The position numbers and the translations under genes are program-made. This document shows, in pieces, positions 1 through 6,659 of a stretch of 64,000 nucleotides of DNA (its first letter is position 1; the number at the start of each line of letters is the position of its first letter). Source of the stretch: Lysobacteraceae bacterium SCN 69-320 (lineage in GTDB: Bacteria > Pseudomonadota > Gammaproteobacteria > Xanthomonadales > Rhodanobacteraceae); the NCBI GenBank assembly GCA_001725155.1, contig MEFP01000030.1:620001-684000 (forward strand). Reading direction: 5' to 3'. The notes beneath the pieces were generated by a model. That model was not told the DNA's origin. It searched no databases and saw only the letters and a list, made by a program, of their open reading frames with translations.

Positions 1-170
1 CGGACGCACGGAACGGCTTTTCGGCAGAGGCCGGAGACAACGCCCGGGGGGGGGGCGGCACCGCCGCGACGGCAGGCGACCCGCGACGAGAAACGGACGA
101 CCAGACCGGCACACGCAGGACAATGCACCACGCGCCCCGCCTCGCGGCGGAGCGACGACGGTACGCTTCA

Positions 171-191
171 GGCGCCGGCGTCGCCGGCGCC
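171..191 (-). terminator. Palindromic hairpin just past the hemerythrin gene
   Basis: A perfect 10-bp inverted repeat (GGCGCCGGCG, one central base, then its complement) begins 5 bases after the stop codon of the hemerythrin-like gene. No T-tract follows on the minus strand, so it may be a weak terminator or an mRNA 3'-end stabiliser. Bases 1-170 show nothing else recognisable. Confidence 0.4.
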
Positions 192-195
192 GATC

Positions 196-726
196 TCAGG
201 TCGGCATGTACAGCGGATAGAGGTTGCCTTCCTCGCGCTGGATGCGCTGCACGAGCAGGCCGCCGACCGTGCGGTAGTCGGCGAGGAAGCCGTGCATCAG
301 TCCTTCGGTGTCGCCCTGCGCCTGGTACTTCTTGACGAAGTCGATGACACCGCGCGCGATCGTGTTCATCTCGCGGCGGAAGTCGCGGATCAGGCTGAGA
401 TTTTCCGCGTCGTCGCGCAGGGTCGATTCGACGTAGTTGTAGAAGCGCACATTCTCCGTGAGCAAATGCGCCTCGAGCCGGGTCTTGAACGCAGTCAGCA
501 GTGCCGGGATCTCATGGAAGCGGCGCGCCTCGTAGGTACGACCGATCTGCTCGAACAGGGCGACCAGTTCCTGATGGTCGTTCTTCAGTGCCGGCACCAG
601 CCCCGAGTCGTAGCTCGGCGCACGCGGCGGCGGGATGCTGCCCTGCCGCAGGGAATTCGGCGCCGGGGCCGGAGCCGCGGCGGGTTTGGCCGGCTGGCCG
701 ATCAGCTTGCGCAGCATGTCGAGCAT
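196..726 (-). CDS. Hemerythrin HHE-domain cytoplasmic protein
   Basis: 176 aa. A Pro/Ala-rich linker (about residues 12-38) precedes a four-helix hemerythrin-like domain. Visible candidate metal ligands are H51 in KNDHQEL, H87 and E91 in LEAHLLTEN, and the acidic EEGNLYPLY near the C-terminus. Family members bind a diiron centre and serve in O2/NO sensing or iron handling; some resemble the anti-sigma protein Rsd. There is no signal peptide or membrane segment, so a cytoplasmic location is inferred. It is transcribed alone, divergent from the membrane-gene/tetR operon. The exact role cannot be read from sequence, but the domain call is good. Confidence 0.8.
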   Translation of the reverse strand: MLDMLRKLIGQPAKPAAAPAPAPNSLRQGSIPPPRAPSYDSGLVPALKNDHQELVALFEQIGRTYEARRFHEIPALLTAFKTRLEAHLLTENVRFYNYVESTLRDDAENLSLIRDFRREMNTIARGVIDFVKKYQAQGDTEGLMHGFLADYRTVGGLLVQRIQREEGNLYPLYMPT

Positions 727-1025
727 GGTATCTCCGATGCCGCGTCGGCGGCCTGCGATGACGAAACGCCGGAGCGCGGCGGCGCCCGGTTCATGGACTC
801 TGAGCTGGTTTCGGAGCGCCCCCTGTGGCGCGCCGTCGCGAGGAAAAGTGCGACGGATACAACATTTGGTCCGAGGTTAACCAATCGCGTGTACAAAAAA
901 AATAGCGAACAACTCTAATGTGATGATGTGCACATTTTTTCGACGGTGTGGCGGCGCGTCGCAGGGACTTGAGCATTCCATCACGGATGGTATGGTTGCA
1001 CCCGGCCCGACGACGGAGCGAAGGC
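727..1025. promoter_or_regulatory. Divergent intergenic region with AT-rich core and palindrome
   Basis: This 299-bp gap separates the divergent hemerythrin and membrane-protein genes. Around 893-940 it becomes clearly AT-rich against a GC-rich background and contains a perfect 10-bp palindrome, ATGTGCACAT (926-935), followed by a run of T. This is the likely promoter/operator zone. The TetR product of the downstream operon is an obvious candidate ligand for the palindrome, but that is inference. Confidence 0.4.
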
Positions 1026-1381
1026 ATGAACCCCTGGCAGGGCGCCGCGGCAGTCGCCGCCTTCTCGACGTTCCTGATCCATCTCGTCGTCGGCGGCCGT
1101 CGATCGCACGCCCGCTGCTGGCCGCCCGCGATCTTCCACGCGTGCCGCGGCTGACCGTCCACTGCTGCTGGCACATGATCGGCCTGCCGCTGTTCGGCAT
1201 GGCCGCTGCGCCGGCCTGGGCCGTGCACCGGACCAACCCGGTGCTGGGCGGCGCGCTCGCCGTGGCCCTTGCCGCGCCAAGCCGCGGCCTGATCGCCGCT
1301 TGCCGTGTCGAACCCTGGCACATGCCGCAATGGGCCCTGTTCCTGCCGATCGCCGCGCTGTCCGGCCCGGGCCTGCTTTGA
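1026..1381 (+). pseudogene. Small inner-membrane protein gene broken by a -1 frameshift
   Basis: The first reading frame starts MNPWQGAAAVAAFSTFLIHL and continues to GGR at about 1100. The next frame then resumes with IARPLLAARDLPRVPRL and runs through WHMPQWALFLPIAALSG to a TGA at 1379-1381. Both halves read like one hydrophobic protein of about 118 aa, and the join is consistent with one missing base near 1101-1102. I recall similar uncharacterised membrane proteins of this length with the same WHMPQW ending, but cannot verify that here. The stop overlaps the tetR start (TGATG), so the gene was coupled to the exporter operon. The break may be a real mutation or a sequencing error. Confidence 0.6.
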
Positions 1382-1932
1382 TGGCGCGGCACAGCGAGGT
1401 CGACTGGATCGCGGCCGGCCTGGAATTGCTGGCCGGGCCCGGCCATGCGCGGCTGACCGTCGCCGATCTCTGCGCGCGCACCGGGCGCACCAAGGGCTCG
1501 CTGTATCACCACTATCCCGATATGGCCGCGTACCGTGCGGAGCTGCTGGCGGTCTGGCGCGAACGGCATACCGAACAGCTGATCGCGGCGGCCGAACGCG
1601 AGAGCCGTACCGACGACAAGGCGCGCGTGCTCGACGCGCTGGCCCAGGCGCTGGATCTGCGCCTGGAGCGCGCCGTGCGCAACTGGGCGGCGCACGAGCA
1701 GCAGGCGCGCGAGGCCGTGCAGGCCGTGGACCGCCTGCGAATCGACTACCTGGCCGGCCTCTGTCGCGACGACGGACTGAGCGCAACCGATGCACGCGAC
1801 CACGCCATCCTGACCTATGCGCTCTACCTGGGCCTGCAACAGTTGTCCGGCGCCGACGAGCAGGCCGCACTGCGGCGGCTTTCGTCCAAGGTCGAGTTCG
1901 TGCTGCCGCCGGCCGCGGCGCGGGGCCCGTGA
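1381..1932 (+). CDS. TetR/AcrR-family transcriptional regulator
   Basis: 183 aa from the ATG at 1381, which overlaps the preceding stop. The N-terminal helix-turn-helix is clear (LTVADLCARTGRTKGSLYHH, about residues 24-43). The remaining three-quarters is the helical ligand-binding domain of the family. It sits second in an operon whose later genes encode an ABC exporter, and its stop overlaps the GTG of the permease gene. It is probably a local repressor of this operon that releases DNA on binding a small molecule. The ligand is unknown. Confidence 0.85.
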   Translation: MARHSEVDWIAAGLELLAGPGHARLTVADLCARTGRTKGSLYHHYPDMAAYRAELLAVWRERHTEQLIAAAERESRTDDKARVLDALAQALDLRLERAVRNWAAHEQQAREAVQAVDRLRIDYLAGLCRDDGLSATDARDHAILTYALYLGLQQLSGADEQAALRRLSSKVEFVLPPAAARGP

Positions 1933-3083
1933 ACGGCCTCGACGCCAGCCGCATCAGCGGCACCAGCCTGCTCGCCTGGCGCAATCTGAGCCACGACCGC
2001 GCGCGCTTCGTCGTGACCCTCGTCGGCGTGCTGTTCGCCGTGCTGCTGATGGGCGTGGAGCTCGGCCTGCTGCTCGGCTTCGCGCGTACGACCTCCGGCC
2101 TCGTCGACCATACCGACGCCGACCTCTGGATCACACCGGCCGGCACGACCAATGTCGACATCGCCGGCCGTCTCGACGAGCGCCGCCGCTTCGAGGCGCT
2201 GGCCGTGCCCGGCGTCGCGCAAGTCGACCCGCTGATGATGCAGTTCGCGTTCTGGCGCAAGCCCGACGGCGGCACCGAGAGCGTCAGCATCGTCGGTTTC
2301 AATCTCGCAACCGGTCAGGGCCGGCCGTGGAATCTCGTGCAGGGCACGATCGAGGATCTGCAGCAGGACGACGCCGTCATCGTCGACCGGCTGTATGCGG
2401 CCAAGCTCGGCGTCACCGCGCTGGGCCAGACCATCGAAATCAACAACCGCCGCGCGCGCGTGGTCGGCTTCACCGCCGGCATCCGCACGTTCACGCAAAG
2501 CCCCTACGTATTCACGACGCACCGCAACGCCCAGCGCTTCACGTTCTTCCGGCCCGACCAGACCACCTACCTGCTGGTGCGCCTGCGTCCCGGCAGCGAC
2601 GCGGCGGCCGTGCGCGACGCGCTGCAGACGCGCCTGGGCCGCGTCGACGTCTGGTTCGCCGCGGATTTCGCCCGCGCGGCCCAGCGTTACTGGCTGATTA
2701 CCACGGGTGCCGGCTCGGCACTGCTGCTGGCCGCCCTGCTCGGCCTCGTCGTCGGCATCGTCATCGTCGGCCAGACCCTGTATGCAACCACCGTGGACCG
2801 CCTGCCCGAATACGCGACCCTGCGCGCGATGGGCGCGCCGAACCGCTATCTGTATCGCGTGATCCTCAAGCAGGCCGCGATCAGCGCCGTGTTCGGCTTC
2901 ATCGGCGGCATGCTGCTGGTCGGACTCGTCGTGCTCGCGAGCGCCGGCAGCACGGTCGCCGTCGCGATGCCGCCCGGGCTGATCGGCGTACTCGGGCTGC
3001 TGACCCTGTGCATGTGCGCGCTGGGCGCGCTCGTGTCGATACGTCGCATCATGCGCATAGACCCGACATCGGTGTTCCAGTGA
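1929..3083 (+). CDS. ABC exporter permease, DevC/MacB-FtsX type
   Basis: 384 aa from a GTG that overlaps the tetR stop (GTGA). One membrane segment lies near residues 27-50, then a large extracytoplasmic domain (about 55-250), then three further segments near 256-285, 315-337 and 351-372. This is the four-helix FtsX/MacB/DevC topology, and the segment TVDRLPEYATLRAMGAP just after the second helix is the family's conserved cytoplasmic turn. With the ATPase and HlyD-like lipoprotein that follow, it should form a periplasm-spanning exporter. In cyanobacteria DevBCA exports glycolipids; the substrate here is unknown. Confidence 0.85.
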   Translation: MNGLDASRISGTSLLAWRNLSHDRARFVVTLVGVLFAVLLMGVELGLLLGFARTTSGLVDHTDADLWITPAGTTNVDIAGRLDERRRFEALAVPGVAQVDPLMMQFAFWRKPDGGTESVSIVGFNLATGQGRPWNLVQGTIEDLQQDDAVIVDRLYAAKLGVTALGQTIEINNRRARVVGFTAGIRTFTQSPYVFTTHRNAQRFTFFRPDQTTYLLVRLRPGSDAAAVRDALQTRLGRVDVWFAADFARAAQRYWLITTGAGSALLLAALLGLVVGIVIVGQTLYATTVDRLPEYATLRAMGAPNRYLYRVILKQAAISAVFGFIGGMLLVGLVVLASAGSTVAVAMPPGLIGVLGLLTLCMCALGALVSIRRIMRIDPTSVFQ

Positions 3084-3784
3084 GCGCCGTGATCACGCTG
3101 GATCGGGTCGGCGTCACCTACGGCCGCGGCGCAACCGCGCTGGCCGCGCTGCAGGACGTCAGCCTGGCCATCCATCCCGGCGAGATGACCTTGCTGCTCG
3201 GACCCAGTGGCTCGGGCAAGACCAGTCTGTTGCAAGTCATGGGCTGCCTGCTGCGACCCAGTCGCGGCCGCGTGCAGCTGTTCGGCGAAGCGCTGGCGCC
3301 GGACCTCGGCGTCGAAGCCCTGGCCGCGCTGCGCCTGGCGCACATCGGCTTCGTGTTCCAGCACTACAACCTGTTCCCGACCCTGAAGGCCTGGGAGAAC
3401 GTCGCGATCGCGCTGGACCTCAAGGCCCTGCCGCGCGCGCAGCAGCGCGAGCAGTCGCTGCACTTGCTCGAACGCCTGGGCCTGGCCGACCGCGCCGGGC
3501 ACTATCCGGCCGAGCTGTCCGGCGGCCAGAAGCAGCGCGTCGCTATCGCGCGCGCGCTGGCCGGCGGCCCGCGCATCCTGCTCGCCGACGAACCGACCGC
3601 GGCGCTGGACGGCAAGACCGGCCAGGGCGTCGCGGCGACCCTGCACGAACTCGCCCACGATGCCGGCGTCGCCGTCGTCGTGGTCAGCCATGATCCGCGC
3701 GTGGAGCCGTTCGGCGACCGCGTGCTGCATCTCGAAGACGGCCGCCTCGTCGACGACCGGCGTCCGCCCCGGAGCACCGCATGA
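3080..3784 (+). CDS. ABC exporter ATPase, DevA/LolD/MacB type
   Basis: 234 aa from GTG at 3080, overlapping the permease stop; a second in-frame GTG lies at 3089. All ATPase motifs are intact: Walker A GPSGSGKT, Q-loop FVFQHYNLFPTL, signature LSGGQKQR, Walker B ILLADEPTAALD, and the switch histidine in VVVVSHD. The sequence is closest in style to the LolD/DevA/MacB branch that partners FtsX-like permeases. It should energise export through the permease encoded immediately upstream. Its stop overlaps the start of the fusion-protein gene (ATGA). Confidence 0.9.
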   Translation: MSAVITLDRVGVTYGRGATALAALQDVSLAIHPGEMTLLLGPSGSGKTSLLQVMGCLLRPSRGRVQLFGEALAPDLGVEALAALRLAHIGFVFQHYNLFPTLKAWENVAIALDLKALPRAQQREQSLHLLERLGLADRAGHYPAELSGGQKQRVAIARALAGGPRILLADEPTAALDGKTGQGVAATLHELAHDAGVAVVVVSHDPRVEPFGDRVLHLEDGRLVDDRRPPRSTA

Positions 3785-4794
3785 AATCTGCAGTCTGGAT
3801 ACTCGTCGCGCTCGCCGCACTGCCGGCACTGACCGGCTGCGGCCGCAGCGCCAGCCCGCCGCCGGCCGCGCGGCCCGGCCTGATCGCGGCCGGCGGCCTG
3901 GTCGAACCCGACGGCGAGGAGCGCGTGATCATTCCGCAGCTGTCGGGCCGGCTGGCCAAGGTGCTGATCGTCGAGGGCGAAGCCGTGCAGGCCGGCCAGC
4001 TCATCGCCGAGATCGAAAACAGCGAATACCGTGCGGCGCTGGCCGCGGCCACCGCCGAACTCGTGCGGCGCGAGGCCGAACTGACGCGCCTGCGCAACGG
4101 CGCGCGCGCCGAGGAAATCGCCGCGGCTGCGGCGGCGCGCGACGAAGCGCTCGCGCTGGAGCGGCAGGCCGAGGCCGAGCGTGACCGCCGCGACAATCTG
4201 CTGCGCAACAAGCTGATCGCCGCGGAGACGGCGCAGCAGGCCCGTGCCCAGGCCGAAGCGGCCAGCGCACGCCGCGCGCGCGCCGATGCCGATCTCGCGC
4301 TGCTGCGTGCCGGCACGCGCGCCGAGGACATCGCCGCGGCGAGCGCCGCGGTCGACGCCGCGCGCGCCGAACGCGATCGCGCTCAGGCGCTGCTCGACAA
4401 ATCGCTGATCCATTCGCCGATCAGCGGCAACGTGCTCAAGCGCGACCTCGGCGAAGGCGAGACCGTGGTCGCGCTGTCGCCGCTGCCGCTGGCGCGCATA
4501 GGCAACCTGGCGAAGCGCTTCGTGCGTGCCGACATCGACGAACTGGACATCGGCCGCATCCGCGAAGGCCAGTCGGCCATCGTCACCAGCGATGCGTTTC
4601 CGCAGCAGCAATTCAGCGGCAAGGTCGTGCATGTGAGTCAGCGCATGGGCCGGCGCAATGCCTTGTCGGGCGACCCGGCCGAGAAGCAGGACGCCAAGAT
4701 CCTCGAGGCGCTGATCGAACTCGACGGCCAGCCGCCGCTGCCGATAGGCCTGCGCGTGGATGTGCGCATCGCGGCGACGCCGCAGGCGCAGTGA
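3781..4794 (+). CDS. HlyD/DevB-like periplasmic adaptor lipoprotein
   Basis: 337 aa. The N-terminus is a lipoprotein signal ending in the lipobox LTGC (Cys20), so the protein should be anchored in a membrane facing the periplasm. A biotinyl-lipoyl-like half (LIAEIENSEYRAALAAATAE), a long Ala/Glu/Arg-rich helical hairpin (about residues 90-200) and a C-terminal beta domain follow in the order usual for membrane-fusion proteins. It is the third component of the DevCAB-type exporter and overlaps the ATPase stop. An outer-membrane channel such as TolC is not encoded here and would have to come from elsewhere. Confidence 0.85.
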   Translation: MKSAVWILVALAALPALTGCGRSASPPPAARPGLIAAGGLVEPDGEERVIIPQLSGRLAKVLIVEGEAVQAGQLIAEIENSEYRAALAAATAELVRREAELTRLRNGARAEEIAAAAAARDEALALERQAEAERDRRDNLLRNKLIAAETAQQARAQAEAASARRARADADLALLRAGTRAEDIAAASAAVDAARAERDRAQALLDKSLIHSPISGNVLKRDLGEGETVVALSPLPLARIGNLAKRFVRADIDELDIGRIREGQSAIVTSDAFPQQQFSGKVVHVSQRMGRRNALSGDPAEKQDAKILEALIELDGQPPLPIGLRVDVRIAATPQAQ

Positions 4795-4836
4795 ATCCCT
4801 GGCGCGATATCCGCATCGAACCGTGCCGAGGTAGGC

Positions 4837-4870
4837 CGACGTTGCGGTTCGCCTTCGGCTCAGCACAACC
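4837..4870 (-). repeat. Dispersed intergenic repeat, copy A
   Basis: Read on the minus strand this is GGTTGTGCTGAGCC followed by GAAGGCGAACCGCAACGTCG. The same core occurs at 41786-41826, 41956-41989, 50213-50250 and 50318-50355. It lies between the convergent adaptor and dehydrogenase genes. Copies differ at a few positions and occur only between genes. Confidence 0.6.
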
Positions 4871-4930
4871 GGCCTCCGGAAACTGCGTCGCCCCTCTTGC
4901 GCGGCAGGCGTCGGTCGCAATCGACCGCGT

Positions 4931-6127
4931 TCAGCGGTCGATGCGGCTGCCGTCCTCGTGCCAGATGCGGCCGTTGGGATCGAATTCGTCGGCGGCGCGC
5001 CGCTGCGCGCGCGGGCCGAAACCGCAGACCGCGAGCACGCCTTCGACCAGTGGATCCAGGCCCAGCGCCTGCTCGATCTCGACTTCGTTGACCGCCGCGG
5101 TGACGAAGGCGCCGAGGCCGAGATCGGTCGCCGCGAGATACAAGGTCTGCGACAGATGGCCGACATCCAGCGCGGCCACGCGATAGGCCTTGGCGTGATT
5201 GCGGTATTTCCAGAAGCTGCGCGGAAAGCGCACGGCCAGCGCGATGAGCACCGGCGCCGCGGCGAAATACGCCTGCGCGGCGACGCCGCGCAGGGCCAGG
5301 TCGGACGCATCGTCCGCGGTCAGTGCCCTGATCGGTTCCAGCACATGCTCGACGGGCCGGTAGTGATAGAGCCCGGGCGCGAGGCCGGCGACGCGCTGCA
5401 CGATCAGATACGCACCGGTCGGATGCAGGCCGCCGCCCGAAGGACTGTTGCGCTTGAGCACCGTGGTCGCGCCGCCGCCTTCCAGAGTCAGCGTGCCCTG
5501 GGCGCCGAATACGCGGTGCAGCATCGTCGCGAGCTCGTCCTGCGCGAGCGCTGCGTCGGTATCGAAATTGCGGCAGGTCGCGCGCCGCTGCAACAGTTCG
5601 TCGAACGCGCTGCGCCGCGGCGGCGGCAGCGGCAGGCGCGCATCCTCGGCGGCGCAAGTCTGCGCGGCCGGCGGCGGCTCGCCGAGCTTGTCGATGAGCT
5701 CGCCAAGCGTGACGTAGCCGGCGCGCTGCAGCTCGTCGCCCGAACGCACGCCGTCCCAGCGGCCGAGGTAATGCTGCGCGGCCGACAAGGTGCGCCAGTT
5801 CGCCGCGCGCAGACGCTCGTCGCGCAGGTGGTCGACGGAGGCCGCGTCATCGGCAATCAGCAGGCCGCGCGCGAGCAGATCCTGCAGCGGCGCGGCGCCA
5901 TACACCGCGGCCAGCGCATCGAACTCGCTCCAGGCCGTGCACGGCACGGCGGCGAGTATCGCGACGTCCTGCGGCGATACGGCGATTTCCTGTTGCCGAT
6001 GCGGTGCCAGCGCGAGCAGCGACAGCTGCGTGCGCAGCCCGTCGCCGCCGGCGGCCAGTGAATCCAGGTCGAACTGCAGCGCCTCGCGCGGTTCGAACAG
6101 CAAATGGGCGCAGCGGCGCAGGCGCAT
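4931..6127 (-). CDS. SagB/nitroreductase-like dehydrogenase, putative peptide maturation enzyme
   Basis: 398 aa. The C-terminal two-thirds is an FMN-dependent nitroreductase fold of the SagB/McbC oxidase type: the RRATCRNF entry motif, the SPSGGGLHPTGAYLIV segment and the late helix around YRVAALDVGHLSQTLYLAATD are all recognisable. The N-terminal 170 residues are a separate, helix-rich region. I recognise it as resembling the TIGRFAM family 'putative peptide maturation dehydrogenase' (TIGR04511), named from its genomic partnership with NHLP-related precursors. SagB-type enzymes oxidise azolines to azoles in RiPPs; the reaction here is not known. It is divergent from the precursor gene at 6405, with a 277-bp shared promoter region. 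No cyclodehydratase partner is visible. Confidence 0.75.
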   Translation of the reverse strand: MRLRRCAHLLFEPREALQFDLDSLAAGGDGLRTQLSLLALAPHRQQEIAVSPQDVAILAAVPCTAWSEFDALAAVYGAAPLQDLLARGLLIADDAASVDHLRDERLRAANWRTLSAAQHYLGRWDGVRSGDELQRAGYVTLGELIDKLGEPPPAAQTCAAEDARLPLPPPRRSAFDELLQRRATCRNFDTDAALAQDELATMLHRVFGAQGTLTLEGGGATTVLKRNSPSGGGLHPTGAYLIVQRVAGLAPGLYHYRPVEHVLEPIRALTADDASDLALRGVAAQAYFAAAPVLIALAVRFPRSFWKYRNHAKAYRVAALDVGHLSQTLYLAATDLGLGAFVTAAVNEVEIEQALGLDPLVEGVLAVCGFGPRAQRRAADEFDPNGRIWHEDGSRIDR

Positions 6128-6337
6128 GGAAACTCCTGTGAGAACGGTTGCGGCGGCGATGCATCGGTCGCCGACCGGGAAGACGCCGACCGTGGCTGCG
6201 GTCTGCGGTGTCGACGGTAGTCAGGCGGCTGCGCCGCGGCAAGCCCGTGCCGTGCAGCCGCTCCGGATGCGCCTGCACGCAGCCCGGGATGTGTAGTTTT
6301 TCCGCGGAATAACCCGCTTTGCGGCCATTCCGGGGAT

Positions 6338-6366
6338 TTGTTGGCGCAGCTCTTGCTGGCTACACT
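6338..6366 (+). promoter_or_regulatory. Candidate promoter of the RiPP precursor gene
   Basis: A -35-like TTGTTG (6338-6343) and a -10-like TACACT (6361-6366) are separated by exactly 17 bases. This would start transcription near 6373 and give a leader of about 32 nt before the ATG. Both boxes match the sigma-70 consensus only partly. Confidence 0.35.
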
Positions 6367-6371
6367 CGACT

Positions 6372-6388
6372 AGCCACAGATCGTGGCT
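6372..6388 (+). promoter_or_regulatory. Short hairpin directly before the precursor ribosome-binding site
   Basis: AGCCAC and GTGGCT form a perfect 6-bp inverted repeat with a 5-base loop. It ends three bases before the strong Shine-Dalgarno AGGGGGA (6391-6397). In the predicted leader it would lie almost at the 5' end, so it could be an operator or an mRNA structure affecting translation or stability. Confidence 0.35.
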
Positions 6389-6404
6389 TCAGGGGGAAAT
6401 CGCA

Positions 6405-6659
6405 ATGGCAAATCTCACGCCCACGCAGGTGGACACACTGCTCGACAAGCTCGGTTCCGACGACCAGTTCCGCGCCTTGCTGCTCAGCGATCCGGCGTCC
6501 GCGCTCCGCCAGATCGGCGCACCGGAAGAACTGGCAGCCTGCTTCGCCAAGTGCAAGCAGCTCGCGGATCCGCAGACCCTGAAGGCGTCGCGCAGTGCAA
6601 TTCAGAAGCAGCTAGGCGGCACTATGAGCGCAAACATTCACGACTTGCGCACCAGCTGA
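6405..6659 (+). CDS. NHLP/Nif11-related RiPP precursor peptide
   Basis: 84 aa with a strong ribosome-binding site (AGGGGGA, 7-base spacing). The leader contains the Nif11/NHLP-style helix FRALLLSDPASALRQIGAPE (residues 22-41), typical of peptides recognised by RiPP enzymes. Cys46 and Cys50 (CFAKC) are in the leader half. A double glycine (G71-G72) precedes a 12-residue tail, TMSANIHDLRTS, with Thr73, Ser75, Thr83 and Ser84 as potential modification sites and no Cys. The protein resembles the TIGRFAM family 'NHLP-related RiPP peptide' (TIGR04509). The gene faces the dehydrogenase gene back to back and its last 22 bases overlap the 3' end of the convergent cyclase gene. The real product and its bioactivity are unknown. 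Confidence 0.75.
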   Translation: MANLTPTQVDTLLDKLGSDDQFRALLLSDPASALRQIGAPEELAACFAKCKQLADPQTLKASRSAIQKQLGGTMSANIHDLRTS

